DNA of 64,000 nucleotides from positions 1 to 64,000 of the forward strand of contig JAGKWQ010000016.1 of the NCBI GenBank assembly GCA_021151825.1. Reading direction: 5' to 3'. Shown one piece after another: positions 7,158 through 15,425 of the stretch. Position 1 is the stretch's first letter. Each line of letters opens with the position of its first letter. This DNA comes from Cellvibrionaceae bacterium (GTDB lineage Bacteria; Pseudomonadota; Gammaproteobacteria; Pseudomonadales; Cellvibrionaceae). The notes below the pieces were generated by a model. That model saw only the letters and a list, made by a program, of their open reading frames with translations, made no database searches and was not told the DNA's origin. Made by a program: the position numbers and the translations under genes.

Positions 7158-7258
7158 GTACCCGTTGAAAGCGGGGAATCAGGGCGGCCTTACTCACAAA
7201 CGTCCACATGGTTTACCGGCTGTCACGGTAGCCCTGATCCCCCATACCAACGGGGTAC
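7158..7258. repeat. Imperfect inverted repeat, possible cruciform or origin
   Basis: The outer arms GTACCCGTTG (7158-7167) and CAACGGGGTAC (7248-7258) pair with one bulged G. The inner arms at 7173-7185 and 7231-7243 pair over 12 of 13 bases. A smaller hairpin ACCG/CGGT lies at 7215-7229. The structure is too long for a usual terminator and has no T-run. Confidence 0.65.
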
Positions 7259-7270
7259 GTTTTTATTAAT

Positions 7271-7301
7271 TACATATACGGAGACTTATGTACATATACG
7301 G
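7271..7301. promoter_or_regulatory. Two 11-base direct repeats, candidate repressor operators
   Basis: TACATATACGG occurs at 7271-7281 and exactly again at 7291-7301, a 20-base period (about two helical turns). The pair lies between the divergent genes, where the HTH protein encoded next door would be expected to bind. Confidence 0.55.
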
Positions 7302-7377
7302 CATTTATCTATTAACCCCCCAATTATGTATTTATACTGGTTTTGATCACCAAATGTTCTAACGGGGAGCACTAACG

Positions 7378-7722
7378 ATGGTCACTACAATCGACCTTCT
7401 TGACCGCCTGAAATCCAAACTTGGCAGCGATTACAGAACCGGAAAGGTTCTAAATATCCCACAGCCACGCATATCAAGTATGCGCAACGGGACAGGCACC
7501 TTTACCAACGAACAAGGCATGAAGATCGCGGAAGTACTGGGATTACACGAGGAATTCGTAATACTCAGCCTGACCGCCGAGCGCGAGAAAAACACTAATG
7601 TCCGTAAAATATTACGAACACTGGCAGACAAGTTTGAACCAAAGAATTTCGCCGCCGGATTCCTAATTGCAACCCTGGCGGCGATTGAGACGTTACACCC
7701 TATTTCATCAACTTTTGCCTAG
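7378..7722 (+). CDS. Phage HTH regulator (Cro/CI-like, DUF3693-like)
   Basis: The 114-residue protein has an N-terminal helix-turn-helix at about residues 3-60. Its pattern (VTTIDLLDRLKSKLG, then VLNIPQPRISSMRNGTG and MKIAEVLGL) resembles the small DUF3693/XRE-type regulators of phages. It is the only plus-strand gene of the prophage and faces the early operon across the control region, the normal place for a lysogeny repressor. GGGGAG lies 9 bases before the ATG. The C-terminal 35 residues are hydrophobic and of unclear role. Confidence 0.75.
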   Translation: MVTTIDLLDRLKSKLGSDYRTGKVLNIPQPRISSMRNGTGTFTNEQGMKIAEVLGLHEEFVILSLTAEREKNTNVRKILRTLADKFEPKNFAAGFLIATLAAIETLHPISSTFA

Positions 7723-7795
7723 CATTTTTGGCGACAAGTTGACCCATGGCGGCAGGTGCAAGTATTTGATTAATCTACAAAATTGGCATTTTTTA

Positions 7796-7823
7796 CATCG
7801 CAACAATGTAGATTATGTTAAAT
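7796..7823 (+). other. dif-like XerC/XerD site, right prophage attachment junction
   Basis: The 28-base site aligns without gaps to the E. coli dif site. The XerD arm TTATGTTAAAT (7813-7823) is identical. The central hexamer TGTAGA (7807-7812) differs from TGTATA at one base. The XerC arm CATCGCAACAA (7796-7806) is diverged. The conserved arm faces the host genes and the diverged arm faces the prophage, as expected for a hybrid att site made by XerC strand exchange. No integrase gene is present. Confidence 0.75.
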
Positions 7824-7846
7824 TAACTATCGCGAGGGCTAAAGAG

Positions 7847-8209
7847 CTACGCATTTGCCACCATGTCAAATAGCTCGCTCTCTTGGGGAGTTTCCGGTGA
7901 TGCATGGAGCATTTCAATTAATTGATTACCAGCCTCTTCGCTCAATGCATCCAGCTCAACACCGAAACCGTGATCAGTGGTATGAATAACAATCGAGTCA
8001 AACCGATGCCGCTGTAATTTTTGTGAGTTGCGATAAACCAGAATTTCCACACCTAATTGTTGCAACGGCTTAACATCCGCCAAATCCGACTTGATAAATA
8101 AACCATGGCGCGTACCATTTTTAATACGACCAATCGCCACAGGCACTTCGTATTTATATAAGAGGATTTTAATGTCGGCGTTATAGCGCGCGCTGCATCT
8201 GTGTTCCAT
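7847..8209 (-). CDS. PilZ-domain protein (cyclic-di-GMP receptor)
   Basis: The chosen start is ATG 8209 (MEHRCSARYNAD), with AAGGA about 7 bases upstream, giving 120 residues; the frame extends to 8254 without a good ribosome site. The N-terminal arginines in EHRCSARY and the later HGLFIKS segment match the RxxxR and NxSxxG-like parts of a PilZ domain, although the second motif is degenerate, so c-di-GMP binding is not assured. It is the first host gene after the dif-like site. Confidence 0.65.
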   Translation of the reverse strand: MEHRCSARYNADIKILLYKYEVPVAIGRIKNGTRHGLFIKSDLADVKPLQQLGVEILVYRNSQKLQRHRFDSIVIHTTDHGFGVELDALSEEAGNQLIEMLHASPETPQESELFDMVANA

Positions 8210-8264
8210 AGCGATTCCTTTGTAGGTTGAGTGATAAAATGTCCTATCAAGCACCTAAACGTTT

Positions 8265-9779
8265 TTAGCCCAAGCGATGATAGGTTGCCAATAACTGCCG
8301 AACTCGATCAGCAAGTGCGGGGTCAACTTGATCCCACGAAAACTTCCACACCCAATTTTTATCCGTCGTACCGGGCATATTCATCCTGTGCCCTCCATCT
8401 AGTTCCAAAAAATCTTGCATGGGAATAACAGCCATTCGCCCTACTGATGCCAACGCGGATTCGATTAGCAGCCAAGGCAATTCATCCTCCGAATTAAAAC
8501 AATATTCCTGCACCTGTTTACGGCTGGCCTCACTCAACGTATTCCACCAGCCTTGCGTGGTATCGTTGTCATGTGTTCCGGTGTAAATTACATCGCTCCG
8601 TGTATGGTTGTGCGGCAAATGCGGGTTGTTGGTATTCCCATCAAATGCAAATTGCAACACCAGCATTCCAGGTAAATCAAACTGGTTACGCAGAGCCTCA
8701 ACTTCCTCAGTAATTACACCAAGATTCTCAGCAACCAATGGCAACCCCGGAAAGGTTTTGAAACAGGCGCGTAGGAATGCTTCTCCAGGCGCCCTGACCC
8801 ACTTACCCAGGCGAGCATCATGGGTACCACCTGGAATTTCCCAATATGCTTCAAAACCACGAAAATGATCAATACGAATTAAATCAAACAATTGCAACTG
8901 TGTACGTAATCGCGCAAGCCACCATTGAAAACCATCAGCTTCCATAACTTGCCATGCGTAATGGGGATTGCCCCAATGCTGGCCGGTTTCTGAAAAATAA
9001 TCCGGTGGAACTCCTGCAACTGTTAGAGGACTCCCCTCTCCATCTAATTGAAAATAATGCTGCTGAGCCCATACATCCGCACTGTCATGACCTACAAAAA
9101 TAGGCATATCGCCAAATAAATAAATATTCTTTTGATTCGCATAATCTTTCAGTGCATGCCATTGACTAAAAAATGCGAATTGCTCAAACAGCACGACCTC
9201 GATATCAGAATTTAATTCAGCACGAATTTTTTCTAATGCAGTCGTATTTCGCTTACGTAAATCTGCCGGCCAGTCACGCCATGATGCACCATCAAATTTT
9301 TTTCGCAACGCACAGAATAGTGAAAAATCATCTAACCAATAATCTTGTTGTGAGCAAAAAGTCTGAAAATTGTGACGAGTATTTTCACCTTCAGTTGATG
9401 TTAGGAACGTATAAAAAGATAAAGCGCACTTTTGGCGTGCAACCGCAATATTTTTTTCACCGTCAAGTTGCAAATCCTCTGCCCTTACCCAGCCTTTTTC
9501 TATCAACCAATCCAGACTAATGAGTTCTGCATTTCCCGCATGGGCAGAAATAGATTGATAAGGCGACATATCGGCTTGTGTTGGCCCGGTTGGCAGCATT
9601 TGCCAAATAGTTAAGCCCGCTTTTGCTATCAGATCTATAAAATAATAGGCGTCTTTGCCTAAAGTGCCGAATCTATTTTTTTGATCATCGCCCCAAAAGG
9701 ATTCTGAACACGGTAATGAAGTTGGATGCAACAAAACACCAGCTGTGCGGCGCGTAAAAATTGGAGATTTTTCTGCCAT
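8265..9779 (-). CDS. malQ: 4-alpha-glucanotransferase (amylomaltase, GH77)
   Basis: The 504-residue enzyme has the usual length of MalQ and the GH77 catalytic residues: nucleophile Asp304 in RIDHFRGF, acid/base Glu351 in VAENLGVIT and Asp404 in GTHDNDT. It transfers alpha-1,4-glucan segments between maltodextrins and releases glucose in the cytoplasm. AAGGGA lies 9 bases before the ATG. It is the last gene of the glgC-GH57-malQ unit, separated from the GH57 gene by 46 bases, so it probably handles the short glucans made during glycogen turnover. Confidence 0.95.
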   Translation of the reverse strand: MAEKSPIFTRRTAGVLLHPTSLPCSESFWGDDQKNRFGTLGKDAYYFIDLIAKAGLTIWQMLPTGPTQADMSPYQSISAHAGNAELISLDWLIEKGWVRAEDLQLDGEKNIAVARQKCALSFYTFLTSTEGENTRHNFQTFCSQQDYWLDDFSLFCALRKKFDGASWRDWPADLRKRNTTALEKIRAELNSDIEVVLFEQFAFFSQWHALKDYANQKNIYLFGDMPIFVGHDSADVWAQQHYFQLDGEGSPLTVAGVPPDYFSETGQHWGNPHYAWQVMEADGFQWWLARLRTQLQLFDLIRIDHFRGFEAYWEIPGGTHDARLGKWVRAPGEAFLRACFKTFPGLPLVAENLGVITEEVEALRNQFDLPGMLVLQFAFDGNTNNPHLPHNHTRSDVIYTGTHDNDTTQGWWNTLSEASRKQVQEYCFNSEDELPWLLIESALASVGRMAVIPMQDFLELDGGHRMNMPGTTDKNWVWKFSWDQVDPALADRVRQLLATYHRLG

Positions 9780-9825
9780 TAATATCGTTCCCTTACCGCA
9801 TTAAAACAATGGAAATGCAATTCAA

Positions 9826-11553
9826 TTAACTGACATGCCCTTGTCGCATGACACCACCCGAGGCAGGGTCGCCTCCTCCAATACTGATAACCTGATTCAA
9901 ATATCCAGGCGCCGGAGTTTCAATCAGCGCATATAGATTCATTAAATGACGACGATATAGATATTCAAAATCGCTAACGCTTTGCGCTGGATTGTAGTCG
10001 CCAAACCACCAAAACCAATCCGAACCTTCGCATAATGCTAATTGTTTTTCTATTTGTGCGAGTTGTTCCGCAGAAAAATTACGTTTACGCAATGCTTGAT
10101 CAACTTGTTGTTTTGCATCGCACAACATATCCCAACCACGGTTTTTATCTTTATCACCTATCCAGGTAGAAAAGGTGCCATATACCCAACTGCCAGCAAC
10201 TAAATGAGGTAGACGTAATGGCTCGGGATTTTGTTGGTCTAAAACTTCGCTGTAAGTTGAAAGCTCAAGCAATGGATGAGTTGTTAAGCGCTCATATAGG
10301 GAATGTAAAAAGTGGAAAGCATTTTCGGGAAAATATTCCCATGCATTTTCACCATCCATGATGACAGAAATGACCGTGTTTTTTGTGTCCTTAGCTGCAT
10401 TCGCAATATTCACCATGTGATTAACAAGATCACTAATAGCGTCGTCAGAATGCCATGTGGAATATTTAAACCCGATGAGATCAGATAATCCATCGTCGCG
10501 GAAAAAGGTATTTATCTTCACACTGGCAAATTCGTATGCACGGTGCAGGGATTGTTTCGTTGTTTGTAATTCAGTTGCTATTGAGTGATTCTCATGAGCA
10601 CGTAAGCTGTTGTGCAGCACTGAATCTCCCGTTGCTGCCCAATCGAATTTAGCTTCATGTAGCAATTTTAACGTATCGTCACTCAACGAACCCTCAGAAG
10701 CCCAACAACCACGAGGGCGTTTGCCAAAATAATTTTCAAATGATTTTATGCCTTCGTTCAAATGCCATTTCGCGCGATTACGCCCATCCGGATAACAGGT
10801 TGCGTTAGGTAACGCGACATTGGGCATTGCTTCTTTCGCAGAATTTAAATCGATGAGCAACGGAATAATCGGATGCGCATAAGGGCTCATACATAACTCG
10901 ATTTGTCCATTATCGGCGAGCTTTTTATAACGAGGTCCGATGGATGCCACTAACTCACCGATAATGATCAGTAACTCGCGCCTGTCGTCCAAGGTAAAAC
11001 CGCGTTCTTTAAGTTGCAAACGCTGAATTCGCTCATCACTGCGGCGAGGAATTTCAGCGAGCCAACTCAAGTGGTACCAAACACCCAAATCCACCAGGAA
11101 TTGTTCATTTAAATAGCGACTGAAAAAAGGCTTGTCCTGAAAACTTTTCACCAGATCAGCAAGTTCCCGATAAACCGGAAAACGCTCAATCATACGCTCA
11201 CGATTTGCACGCAAATATTTTTGTGCAAGATCAACAAACGCCATACTGCCTGGTGCAGGTAAATGGGGCTCGACGAGCGATGCTAATACGGCATCTTTTA
11301 TTTTCTCGCCATTTGATAAATGCGCCGCTATTTGCTGCGCATAATCATCAAGTTGTTCTAATAAAATAGGCGCAAAGTTAACAACAGCTTTTGCTGCGGG
11401 CTGTGCCTCTATATGCGCAGCCATATCGACATAATCTTTAATGGCATGGAGATATGTCCAGGGGAAGTAATATTCTCCCGTCATGATGTCGCGATAATCT
11501 GGCTGGTGCATGTGCCATAGAAATACGACTTTTGTTTTGCCATTATTAGCCAT
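9826..11553 (-). CDS. Glycoside hydrolase family 57 alpha-glucan enzyme
   Basis: The 575-residue protein begins with HMHQP (residues 14-18), the first conserved region of GH57. The probable nucleophile is Glu287 in CWASEGSLSD, and the acid/base Asp lies in RDDGLSD at 352-358; MDGENAWEYF (399-408) is a further family block. GH57 members are alpha-amylases, 4-alpha-glucanotransferases or branching enzymes. The exact activity cannot be told from sequence, but the absence of a signal peptide and the operon partners indicate cytoplasmic glycogen or maltodextrin metabolism. Its start overlaps the end of glgC by 8 bases. Confidence 0.9.
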   Translation of the reverse strand: MANNGKTKVVFLWHMHQPDYRDIMTGEYYFPWTYLHAIKDYVDMAAHIEAQPAAKAVVNFAPILLEQLDDYAQQIAAHLSNGEKIKDAVLASLVEPHLPAPGSMAFVDLAQKYLRANRERMIERFPVYRELADLVKSFQDKPFFSRYLNEQFLVDLGVWYHLSWLAEIPRRSDERIQRLQLKERGFTLDDRRELLIIIGELVASIGPRYKKLADNGQIELCMSPYAHPIIPLLIDLNSAKEAMPNVALPNATCYPDGRNRAKWHLNEGIKSFENYFGKRPRGCWASEGSLSDDTLKLLHEAKFDWAATGDSVLHNSLRAHENHSIATELQTTKQSLHRAYEFASVKINTFFRDDGLSDLIGFKYSTWHSDDAISDLVNHMVNIANAAKDTKNTVISVIMDGENAWEYFPENAFHFLHSLYERLTTHPLLELSTYSEVLDQQNPEPLRLPHLVAGSWVYGTFSTWIGDKDKNRGWDMLCDAKQQVDQALRKRNFSAEQLAQIEKQLALCEGSDWFWWFGDYNPAQSVSDFEYLYRRHLMNLYALIETPAPGYLNQVISIGGGDPASGGVMRQGHVS

Positions 11554-12811
11554 TGACTTCGTCCTGCCCCAGCATGCCGGGAGTTACTAATACAACGCCT
11601 TTGGGAGAAACATGGAAGCGTTTTTTGTCTGCTTCCAAATCGTAACCAATCACTGTTCCCTCAGGAATCTTGCAGCGACGATCAATTAATGCTTTGCGAA
11701 TTTTGCAATTACGTCCGACTTCCACACTGGGAAATAAAACAGAATCTTCAATCTCACAATAAGAATGAACACGCACGCGTGGGAACAATAAAGAATGCTT
11801 AACAGCAGAGCCGGAAATAATGCAACCACCAGCAATAAGCGAGTCAACAGCAAAACCGCGGCGACCATTATCATTAAATACAAATTTTGCCGGAGCTACT
11901 TGCTCCTGATAAGTCCAGATGGGCCATGCTGCATCGTATAAATCCAACTCAGGTGTTATCCCAGTGAGTTCGAGATTGGCTTCCCACAGGGAATCAACTG
12001 TACCCACATCACGCCAGTATGCATCGCCACCGGAAACCGGATCACGGAATGGGAATGCATTGACTCTATGGGTTTTAATCATGGAAGGGATAATGTCTTT
12101 TCCAAAATCATGCGAAGAATTTGGATTATCGCGATCTTTTAATAATTCACGGAATAATACTTTCGTACTGAACACATAAATCCCCATCGAAGCCAATGCC
12201 TTGTCGGGTTTACCTGGCATTGATTCAGGTTTTGGCGGCTTCTCTGTAAATTTGACAATACGATGATCTTTATCGATATCCATCACACCAAATGCGCTTG
12301 CAATGTCGAGGGGAACCTCAATACATCCAACAGTAATATCTGCGCCACGCTCAACGTGTGCGGCAATCATAGTACCGTAGTCCATTTTATAAACATGGTC
12401 TCCGGCAAGAATTAAAACGTATTCAGGGTTGTGACGACGAATAATGTCGATGTTTTGTAACACCGCATCTGCAGTACCTGCATACCAGGACTCACTCAAG
12501 CGCTGTTGCGCTGGCAACAATTCAACAAACTCACCTAATTCTCCGCCCAGAAAGCCCCAGCCACGCTGCACATGGCGATCCAAAGAGTGAGATTTGTATT
12601 GAGTCAGAACGCTAATGCGACGAATACCGGAGTTAACGCAATTAGAAAGAGGGAAGTCGATGATGCGAAATTTACCACCGAAATGTACCGCAGGTTTTGC
12701 ACGCCAATCAGTGAGTTGATGCAATCGGGAACCACGCCCACCAGCAAGTATTACCGCTAAAGTTTCTCGAGTAAGACGACTAACAAAACGACCCGATGTA
12801 GGTGTACTCAT
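11546..12811 (-). CDS. glgC: Glucose-1-phosphate adenylyltransferase
   Basis: The 421-residue enzyme makes ADP-glucose, the committed step of bacterial glycogen synthesis. The N-terminal nucleotidyltransferase signature LAVILAGGRGSRL, the pyrophosphorylase motif PLSNCVNSGI and the substrate motif AGDHVYKMDY are visible; the C-terminus has the left-handed beta-helix repeats. It heads the minus-strand unit with the GH57 enzyme and malQ and lies divergent from glgB-glgA. AAGGA is about 11 bases before the ATG. Confidence 0.96.
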   Translation of the reverse strand: MSTPTSGRFVSRLTRETLAVILAGGRGSRLHQLTDWRAKPAVHFGGKFRIIDFPLSNCVNSGIRRISVLTQYKSHSLDRHVQRGWGFLGGELGEFVELLPAQQRLSESWYAGTADAVLQNIDIIRRHNPEYVLILAGDHVYKMDYGTMIAAHVERGADITVGCIEVPLDIASAFGVMDIDKDHRIVKFTEKPPKPESMPGKPDKALASMGIYVFSTKVLFRELLKDRDNPNSSHDFGKDIIPSMIKTHRVNAFPFRDPVSGGDAYWRDVGTVDSLWEANLELTGITPELDLYDAAWPIWTYQEQVAPAKFVFNDNGRRGFAVDSLIAGGCIISGSAVKHSLLFPRVRVHSYCEIEDSVLFPSVEVGRNCKIRKALIDRRCKIPEGTVIGYDLEADKKRFHVSPKGVVLVTPGMLGQDEVNG

Positions 12812-13192
12812 TACAACGTATTCCTTATGGCTATTGTGTGTAACAACGATTAATTTTTTGTGACTTCGTTGACAAGATTAAGAGCAATATCAATGCCAAT
12901 AAATTGATCTAACTCAAACTCTGGTCATACACAAAAATTGTTGGTGCACTTTTTAACAGATTGGATGCCCGTTTTAAATGCAAAGCTAAGTGTAGCCACA
13001 AGTTTGGCACCGAACCTGCAAATGTCTTTGACCAACGCTGAATTTTGTAAAAAATTGGTGCAACAAATTTTATCGATAATGGCTAAGCTAGTAGAGCCCA
13101 AGCATGTGACATTTTTATGTAGCCCAAAACTGTGCAAATACGGTGAAAAAACTAAATAACGCGCCACACTTTTTACTTTAGGAATCAAGTGC
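12812..13192. promoter_or_regulatory. Divergent intergenic region between glgC and glgB
   Basis: This 381-base AT-rich gap must hold the promoters for both glycogen units. A short plus frame inside it (12938-13159) has no ribosome site or recognisable product and was left out. I see no clear operator or terminator. Confidence 0.5.
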
Positions 13193-15400
13193 ATGTTGAA
13201 TCATAAGCAGGACAAACCATTAACCCACGAAATGCTCCGCATAGTTACCGCTACCCATCATGATCCCTTTGAAGTCCTTGGCCGTCACCCACTTTTAAGC
13301 GCCATATCTTCCAGCGCTGACACAGTTATCAGGGTATATCTGCCCGGCGCGCGTAGCGCTTCGCTGTTAATTAATCAACAAGTCCATGTGTTAAAACGAA
13401 TTGAGGGCACCGACTTTTTCGAATGGTATGGATTGGGCGAAAAACTGCCCGCCCATTATCAAGTGCAATGGTTTGATCGTCACAATGTGACGCACACCGA
13501 GTATGACCCCTACTGCTTTGCACCATTATTGGGCGATATCGATATGCATTTATTTGCAGAAGGACAGCATTGGGATATCTACCAGCATTTGGGGGCTAAC
13601 GTACGTACAGTTGATGGAGTTCAGGGAGTATTTTTTGCAACCTGGGCCCCGAATGCGGAAAGAATTAGCGTGGTTGGTGATTTCAATGACTGGGATGGTC
13701 GCCAACACCCTATGCGCGTTCGCGGAGGAAGTGGCTTGTGGGAGATATTTATTCCTGGGGTCAAGCCGGAAGCCCTTTATAAATTCGAGGTGCGGAATCG
13801 GACAACGGGCGCAGTTTTCCTTAAATCTGATCCTTATGGCCAGGCATTTGAGTTACGCCCGCAAACCAGTTCTATTGTAAAAGTACCTTCACAATACTCA
13901 TGGCAGGATAGTGACTGGATTAACAAGCGCAGTCATTGGGATTGGCAAGCATCACCGATGTCGGTTTATGAGGTTCACCTGGGTTCATGGCGCCGTGGCT
14001 GGGCAGGTGAATTTATGAATTATCGGGACCTGGCTCATCAATTAGTCGATTATGTAAAACCCTTGGGATTCACCCATATTGAAATTTTACCGATCAGTGA
14101 ACATCCACTGGATGACTCCTGGGGTTACCAGACCACTGGCTACTACGCCCCCACCAGTCGCTTTGGTACGCCTGACGAATTCCGCTATTTTGTAGACTAT
14201 TTACACCAGCATGGCATCGGGGTCATCCTCGATTGGGTTCCTGCACATTTTCCCAAAGATGCCCATGCCCTCGCCCGTTTTGATGGTTCAGCACTTTACG
14301 AACATGAAGATCCACGTTTAGGTGAGCATCGCGATTGGGGCACACTGATTTACAACTATGGTCGTAACGAAGTTCGCAATTTTTTATTAGCTAATGCGCT
14401 CTTCTGGTTAAAGGAATATCACATTGATGGATTGCGTGTAGACGCCGTAGCGTCGATGTTACATCTGGATTATTCACGCGAAGCCGGTGAATGGATTCCC
14501 AACATTTATGGTGGCAATGAAAATCTGGAAGCAATGACATTTTTACAAAAGCTGAATGAAATTTGCCATGGCCGACATCCCGGAGCATTAGTCATTGCCG
14601 AAGAATCCACGGCCTGGCCGCAAGTTACTCGTCCCACGTGGGTAGGTGGTTTGGGTTTCTCCATGAAGTGGAATATGGGATGGATGCACGACACATTGGA
14701 TTATTTCACGAAAGATCCTGTGCATCGCCAATATCATCACAACCAATTAACCTTTGGCATGATGTACGCGTTCAGTGAAAATTTCCAACTGCCCTTCTCT
14801 CATGATGAAGTCGTCCATGGCAAAGGCAGTATGATCAATAAAATGCCAGGTGATGACTGGCAAAGATTTGCCAACTTGCGCCTGCTTTATACTTATCTTT
14901 TTACTTACCCTGGCAGCAAATTATTATTTATGGGCAGCGAATTTGCGCAGTGGAGCGAATGGGCCCACGGACGTTCACTCGATTGGCATTTGCTGGATTA
15001 TGATCGCCATCAGGGTATTCACGCATTAATTAAAGATTTAAATCATTGCTACACTGGAATGCCTTCACTGTATCAACGCAGTTTTCGCGGAGATGGCTTT
15101 GAATGGATCGATTGCCATGACAGTACTCAATCTATCGTTAGCTATATTCGTAAAAGCGATCATGATTTTTCGATCGTTATTTTAAATTTCACACCGGTAT
15201 CACGCACTGGTTATCGCATTGGCGTTCCTGTAGCGGGCGCGTATCAAGAGATACTGAACTCTGATTCTGCTTTCTATGGAGGCGCTAATGTTGGAAATGC
15301 CAACCTGCTTTATACACAACCAGTGCCGTGGATGAACCACCAGCAATCGCTGGAAATAAATTTGCCACCACTTGGTGCATTAATTTTAAAAATTTCCTGA
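13193..15400 (+). CDS. glgB: 1,4-alpha-glucan branching enzyme (GH13)
   Basis: The 735-residue enzyme has the length of two-module GlgB proteins, with an N-terminal carbohydrate-binding module, a CBM48-like module around residues 130-235 (ATWAPNAERISVVGDFNDWDG) and a GH13 barrel. The catalytic residues are Asp417 (DGLRVDAV), Glu470 (VIAEEST) and Asp538 (FSHDEVVHGKGSM). It introduces alpha-1,6 branches into glycogen. AGGA precedes the ATG by 9 bases. glgA follows after 25 bases in the same unit. Confidence 0.97.
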   Translation: MLNHKQDKPLTHEMLRIVTATHHDPFEVLGRHPLLSAISSSADTVIRVYLPGARSASLLINQQVHVLKRIEGTDFFEWYGLGEKLPAHYQVQWFDRHNVTHTEYDPYCFAPLLGDIDMHLFAEGQHWDIYQHLGANVRTVDGVQGVFFATWAPNAERISVVGDFNDWDGRQHPMRVRGGSGLWEIFIPGVKPEALYKFEVRNRTTGAVFLKSDPYGQAFELRPQTSSIVKVPSQYSWQDSDWINKRSHWDWQASPMSVYEVHLGSWRRGWAGEFMNYRDLAHQLVDYVKPLGFTHIEILPISEHPLDDSWGYQTTGYYAPTSRFGTPDEFRYFVDYLHQHGIGVILDWVPAHFPKDAHALARFDGSALYEHEDPRLGEHRDWGTLIYNYGRNEVRNFLLANALFWLKEYHIDGLRVDAVASMLHLDYSREAGEWIPNIYGGNENLEAMTFLQKLNEICHGRHPGALVIAEESTAWPQVTRPTWVGGLGFSMKWNMGWMHDTLDYFTKDPVHRQYHHNQLTFGMMYAFSENFQLPFSHDEVVHGKGSMINKMPGDDWQRFANLRLLYTYLFTYPGSKLLFMGSEFAQWSEWAHGRSLDWHLLDYDRHQGIHALIKDLNHCYTGMPSLYQRSFRGDGFEWIDCHDSTQSIVSYIRKSDHDFSIVILNFTPVSRTGYRIGVPVAGAYQEILNSDSAFYGGANVGNANLLYTQPVPWMNHQQSLEINLPPLGALILKIS

Positions 15401-15425
15401 TTATTTATTTGAAGAAGGATCACTT

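Larger units (their letters stand above)
7130..7377. promoter_or_regulatory. Divergent control region of the prophage with large inverted repeat
   Basis: This gap separates the repressor gene (plus) from the early operon (minus). It contains an imperfect 100-base inverted repeat (7158-7258) and two direct repeats (7271-7281, 7291-7301). For the plus gene, a -10-like TATACT lies at 7333-7338 and a GGGGAG ribosome site about 9 bases before ATG 7378. The region is the best candidate for the phage operator and could also hold a replication origin. Confidence 0.6.

Noticed and set aside
12938..13159. 73-residue frame between glgC and glgB
   Set aside because: No ribosome site, no recognised pattern, AT-rich intergenic location.
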